Of a stretch of 64,000 nucleotides of DNA, positions 61,736-64,000 are shown one piece after another. A program made the translations under genes and the position numbers. The first letter of the stretch is position 1. Every line of letters starts with the position of its first letter. Where the stretch lies: positions 992,001-1,056,000 of the forward strand of contig NZ_LFND01000001.1 in NCBI RefSeq assembly GCF_001045465.1, in the 5' to 3' direction. The notes below the pieces were generated by a model that saw only the letters and a program-made list of their open reading frames with translations, was not told the origin of the DNA and ran no database searches. The DNA comes from Chryseobacterium angstadtii. GTDB taxonomy: Bacteria > Bacteroidota > Bacteroidia > Flavobacteriales > Weeksellaceae.

Positions 61736-62365
61736 TTATGGTATGTTCAGATATTTATGAGTCTGAACCGATGCCTGCCATTCCGGATGGGCCAGAATAA
61801 AATCAGTGATCTTAGGATACATTTCATCGCGCTTGCTCCATTCGCTCTGCATATACAGTTTGCAGTTGGCGGAAACTTTCGCAGCCTGTTCCTGTGCAAA
61901 CGTAAAATCATGCTGATTGAATATAATCACTTTAAGCTCACTGGCCTTCTCGTAAATTTCTTCTTTCGGAAGTCCTGTTTTCTTTGGTGAAAGTGTGATC
62001 CAGTCGATATGTCCGCTCATCGGATAAGCTCCGGATGTTTCTATATGTATGGTACATCCCAACTCCTTTAATTTAGATGTAAGGATATCAAGATTCCACA
62101 TCAGCGGTTCTCCGCCGGTAAGAACGATTGTTTTGCAATGTTTTGCAGCTGTTTCTGCAATTTCCTCTGCATTCATCAATGGATGGAGGTTTGGGTCCCA
62201 GCTTTCTTTTACGTCACACCAGTGACATCCGACGTCGCATCCTCCCAATCTGATGAAATAGGATGCTTTTCCGGTGTGGGCTCCTTCTCCCTGCAAAGTG
62301 TAAAAATGCTCCATTACGGGGAGCATTTTACCTTCTTTTAATAAAATATCTTCTTCTTTGTTCAT
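61736..62365 (-). CDS. queE: 7-carboxy-7-deazaguanine synthase
   Basis: QueE is a radical-SAM enzyme that makes the 7-deazaguanine ring for queuosine. The 209-residue protein has the cluster motif C-x3-C-x2-C at Cys43, Cys47 and Cys50 (LGGCDVGCHWCD), the GEPLMW SAM-binding segment (LTGGEPL) and the early LQGEGAHTGKASYFIRL. The spacing C-x3-C here is shorter than in some QueE subtypes but is the standard radical-SAM arrangement. It lies 7 bases downstream of folD. Other queuosine genes are not in the window. Confidence 0.92.
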   Translation of the reverse strand: MNKEEDILLKEGKMLPVMEHFYTLQGEGAHTGKASYFIRLGGCDVGCHWCDVKESWDPNLHPLMNAEEIAETAAKHCKTIVLTGGEPLMWNLDILTSKLKELGCTIHIETSGAYPMSGHIDWITLSPKKTGLPKEEIYEKASELKVIIFNQHDFTFAQEQAAKVSANCKLYMQSEWSKRDEMYPKITDFILAHPEWQASVQTHKYLNIP

Positions 62366-62372
62366 TATAAAA

Positions 62373-63257
62373 TTAGTCGTTATAGACCGAAGTTTTGTAT
62401 GCGATGATGGTGTTTTTCATCAGCATGGCTCTGGTCATAGGGCCTACACCTCCCGGTACAGGAGTGATCCAGCTTGCTTTGGCAGCACAGCTGTCAAAAT
62501 CTACGTCACCAGCCAGGTAGTATCCTTTTGGAGAGTCGTCATCTACTCTTGTGATACCTACATCCACAATTACTGCTCCATCTTTAATCATATCGCCTTT
62601 TAAGAAATGAGGATCTCCTAAGGCTGTGATCACGATGTCTGCTTTTTTAGTATATTCTTCGATGTCTTTTGTGTACGAGTGAGTAAGAGTCACGGTAGAG
62701 TTACCCGGGAAATCTTTTCTTCCCATAAGAATACTCATCGGTCTTCCTACAATTTTACTTCTTCCGATAATTACACAGTCTTTTCCTTTGGTTTCAATAT
62801 TGTATCTTTCCAGTAAAGTCAGAATTCCGAAAGGAGTAGCCGGCAGGAAAGTGTCCATTTCAAGAGCCATTTTCCCAAAATTTTCAGGGTGGAAACCATC
62901 TACATCTTTTCTTGGATCAATAGCCAGGATAATTTTTTCCTGATCAATCTGGTCCGGCAACGGAAGCTGTACGATAAAACCGTCTACGGCTTTTGATTTA
63001 TTCAGCTCGTCAATTTTTTCCAATAATTCAGATTCAGAAACGGTGCTTGGGAATTTCAACAGGGTAGAACGGAATCCAACTTCTTCACAGTCTTTTACTT
63101 TACTGTTTACATAAGCTTTGCTCGCTCCGTTGTTTCCTACAAGAATTGCTACCAGATGTGGTGCTCTTTTCTTGTTTTCCAGAATTTTTTCTACTTCAAG
63201 CTTGATTTCTGCTTTTATTTCTTTGGATACTTTAAGTCCGTCAAGAATTTCTGCCAT
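62373..63257 (-). CDS. folD: Methylenetetrahydrofolate dehydrogenase / methenyl-THF cyclohydrolase
   Basis: FolD is a bifunctional enzyme of one-carbon metabolism that oxidises methylene-THF with NADP and opens the methenyl form. The 294-residue length is standard. Catalytic Tyr and Lys are in GASKAYVNSKVKDCEEVG; VDGFIVQLPLPDQID and PRKDVDGFHPENFG form the folate side. The dinucleotide part has VIGRSKIVGRPMSILM. The C-terminal PVPGGVGPMTRAMLMKNT is the family signature. It is followed by queE on the same strand. Confidence 0.97.
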   Translation of the reverse strand: MAEILDGLKVSKEIKAEIKLEVEKILENKKRAPHLVAILVGNNGASKAYVNSKVKDCEEVGFRSTLLKFPSTVSESELLEKIDELNKSKAVDGFIVQLPLPDQIDQEKIILAIDPRKDVDGFHPENFGKMALEMDTFLPATPFGILTLLERYNIETKGKDCVIIGRSKIVGRPMSILMGRKDFPGNSTVTLTHSYTKDIEEYTKKADIVITALGDPHFLKGDMIKDGAVIVDVGITRVDDDSPKGYYLAGDVDFDSCAAKASWITPVPGGVGPMTRAMLMKNTIIAYKTSVYND

Positions 63258-63278
63258 TTTTACTTTATTTACTTTTAT

Positions 63279-64000
63279 TTAGATTTTATCGAATACAACA
63301 ATATCCTGGAATTCATCGGCTCCTTCTTTCTCTACATCTGTTCTCCAGAATCCTCCTTTTATGGTGGTTACTTTTAATCCTGCTTCGGCGGCCATTTGGT
63401 TCAGCAGCGGAATGCTTACTGCAATATTGGCTGCAGTCACTTTATCATCCATAAGCCTGTATCCTTCATATTGATGCGGGAAAGGCATGGTACCATATTC
63501 CGTTTTGGAGTCATCATACAGGAAGAAGGTGGCTAAACACTGTCCGCCTCCGTTCAGAACCCTGCTGATCTCATTCAGGTATCTTTTGATTTCCGGAATC
63601 TGCATATGGGTGAAAACGGAAAACAGAAATACTTTATCAAACTGGGCATCCGCATAAGGAAATGTAAAATTTTCTGCTTTTTGGCTGAAAGTATTGTACA
63701 GATCATTATAAATTGGAGTAAACTTGAATTTAAAATTCGGATGCTTTTTACCGATATTTTTATTACACCAGTTGATTCCCTTTTCTACGGCATCAAAGCC
63801 ATCGTAAGTTCCCTGATTCAAAACCTCCGTTAGAGCTACGGCCGTTCTTCCGATTCCGCATCCTACATCCAGTACGCGGTCTGTATTTTTTAAGGCAATG
63901 TATTTTTTAAGGGCGTTTACCTGACGGATCCCGTGAGGAATAAAATCGCTGCCTCCTACATAGATGTCCCCTTTTTTAGGTTCGTTTTTAGCTCTTTTTC
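63279..64000 (-). CDS. Class I SAM-dependent methyltransferase (5' end beyond window)
   Basis: The frame stays open to the right-hand edge, so the true start is outside; a TTG at 63821 is not the start. Reading back from there, the sequence continues through ALKNTDRVLDVGCGIGRTAVAL, which contains the SAM-binding motif DVGCGIGRT near 63845-63875. Later motifs are FDKVFLFSVFTHMQ (motif II region) and EISRVLNGGGQCLATFFL (motif III region). The C-terminal half carries GGFWRTDVEKEGADEFQDIVVF. The substrate is not evident. It lies 21 bases upstream of folD, probably in one operon with folD and queE. Confidence 0.88.
   Translation of the reverse strand, partial: KRAKNEPKKGDIYVGGSDFIPHGIRQVNALKKYIALKNTDRVLDVGCGIGRTAVALTEVLNQGTYDGFDAVEKGINWCNKNIGKKHPNFKFKFTPIYNDLYNTFSQKAENFTFPYADAQFDKVFLFSVFTHMQIPEIKRYLNEISRVLNGGGQCLATFFLYDDSKTEYGTMPFPHQYEGYRLMDDKVTAANIAVSIPLLNQMAAEAGLKVTTIKGGFWRTDVEKEGADEFQDIVVFDKI

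Overview
This window looks like chromosomal sequence from a Chryseobacterium-like member of the Weeksellaceae (Flavobacteriia, Bacteroidetes). The evidence is low-GC codon use, promoters of the Bacteroidetes type (TTG, 17-20 bases, TAnnTTTG) just upstream of many starts, little sign of Shine-Dalgarno sequences, four large secreted proteins ending in type IX secretion (T9SS) type A sorting domains, and typical families (DUF4835, DUF5687, DUF4126, DUF4251, Bacteroidetes-type BamD and omega). No rRNA, tRNA, CRISPR array or insertion sequence was found. Genes are densely packed and most of the window is ordinary core genome.

Layout. 1-5.9 kb: small lipoprotein and TPR genes, then a sigma-54 activator without a sensor domain in a tight operon with a membrane protein, LptE and an acidic TPR protein. 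6-8.6 kb (minus): DUF4126 protein, then rnpA, tcdA and a TatD-like hydrolase overlapping one another. 8.7-14.8 kb: a TetR regulator with a probable operator, then bamD, omega, coaBC, DUF4835 and recN. 14.8-18 kb: DUF5687/ABC exporter pair and a DyP peroxidase. 18-20.3 kb: ECF sigma factor, probable anti-sigma protein and a barrel protein. 20.5 kb: a small Cys-rich peptide with a double-glycine leader. 20.8-24 kb: divergent class II and class I fumarases. 24-30.6 kb: an AraC regulator and two T9SS cargo proteins (a FISUMP protein and a GH13 amylase-like enzyme). 30.8-34.8 kb: a SAM-I riboswitch leading into a TonB-dependent receptor and an APC permease. 34.9-45 kb: prfA, two tandem secreted paralogues, a prolyl oligopeptidase, a T9SS metallopeptidase and methylmalonyl-CoA mutase. 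45-46 kb: an M28 peptidase.

46.2-50.6 kb is the most unusual part. It is a one-directional cluster of a Lys/Arg-rich protein of unknown function, an RtcB RNA ligase, a nucleotidyltransferase-like protein, the release-factor-like protein PrfH and a TPR protein. A promoter, short leader ORF and terminator lie in front of it. RtcB with PrfH is a known pair for rescue and religation of ribosomes cut in the decoding centre; the two extra proteins have no role I know of. 50.6-64 kb: a T9SS M36 peptidase, a dipeptide epimerase, two cytochrome-like lipoproteins, meaB, DUF4251 and M48 lipoproteins, an MlaEF-type ABC transporter with a barrel protein, a polyprenyl glycosylphosphotransferase, queE, folD and a partial methyltransferase.

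Four hairpin repeats with a shared apex lie between genes, two of them next to a second repeated phrase, which suggests a dispersed repeat family. All functions are inferred from reading the sequence and translations; no database search was run.
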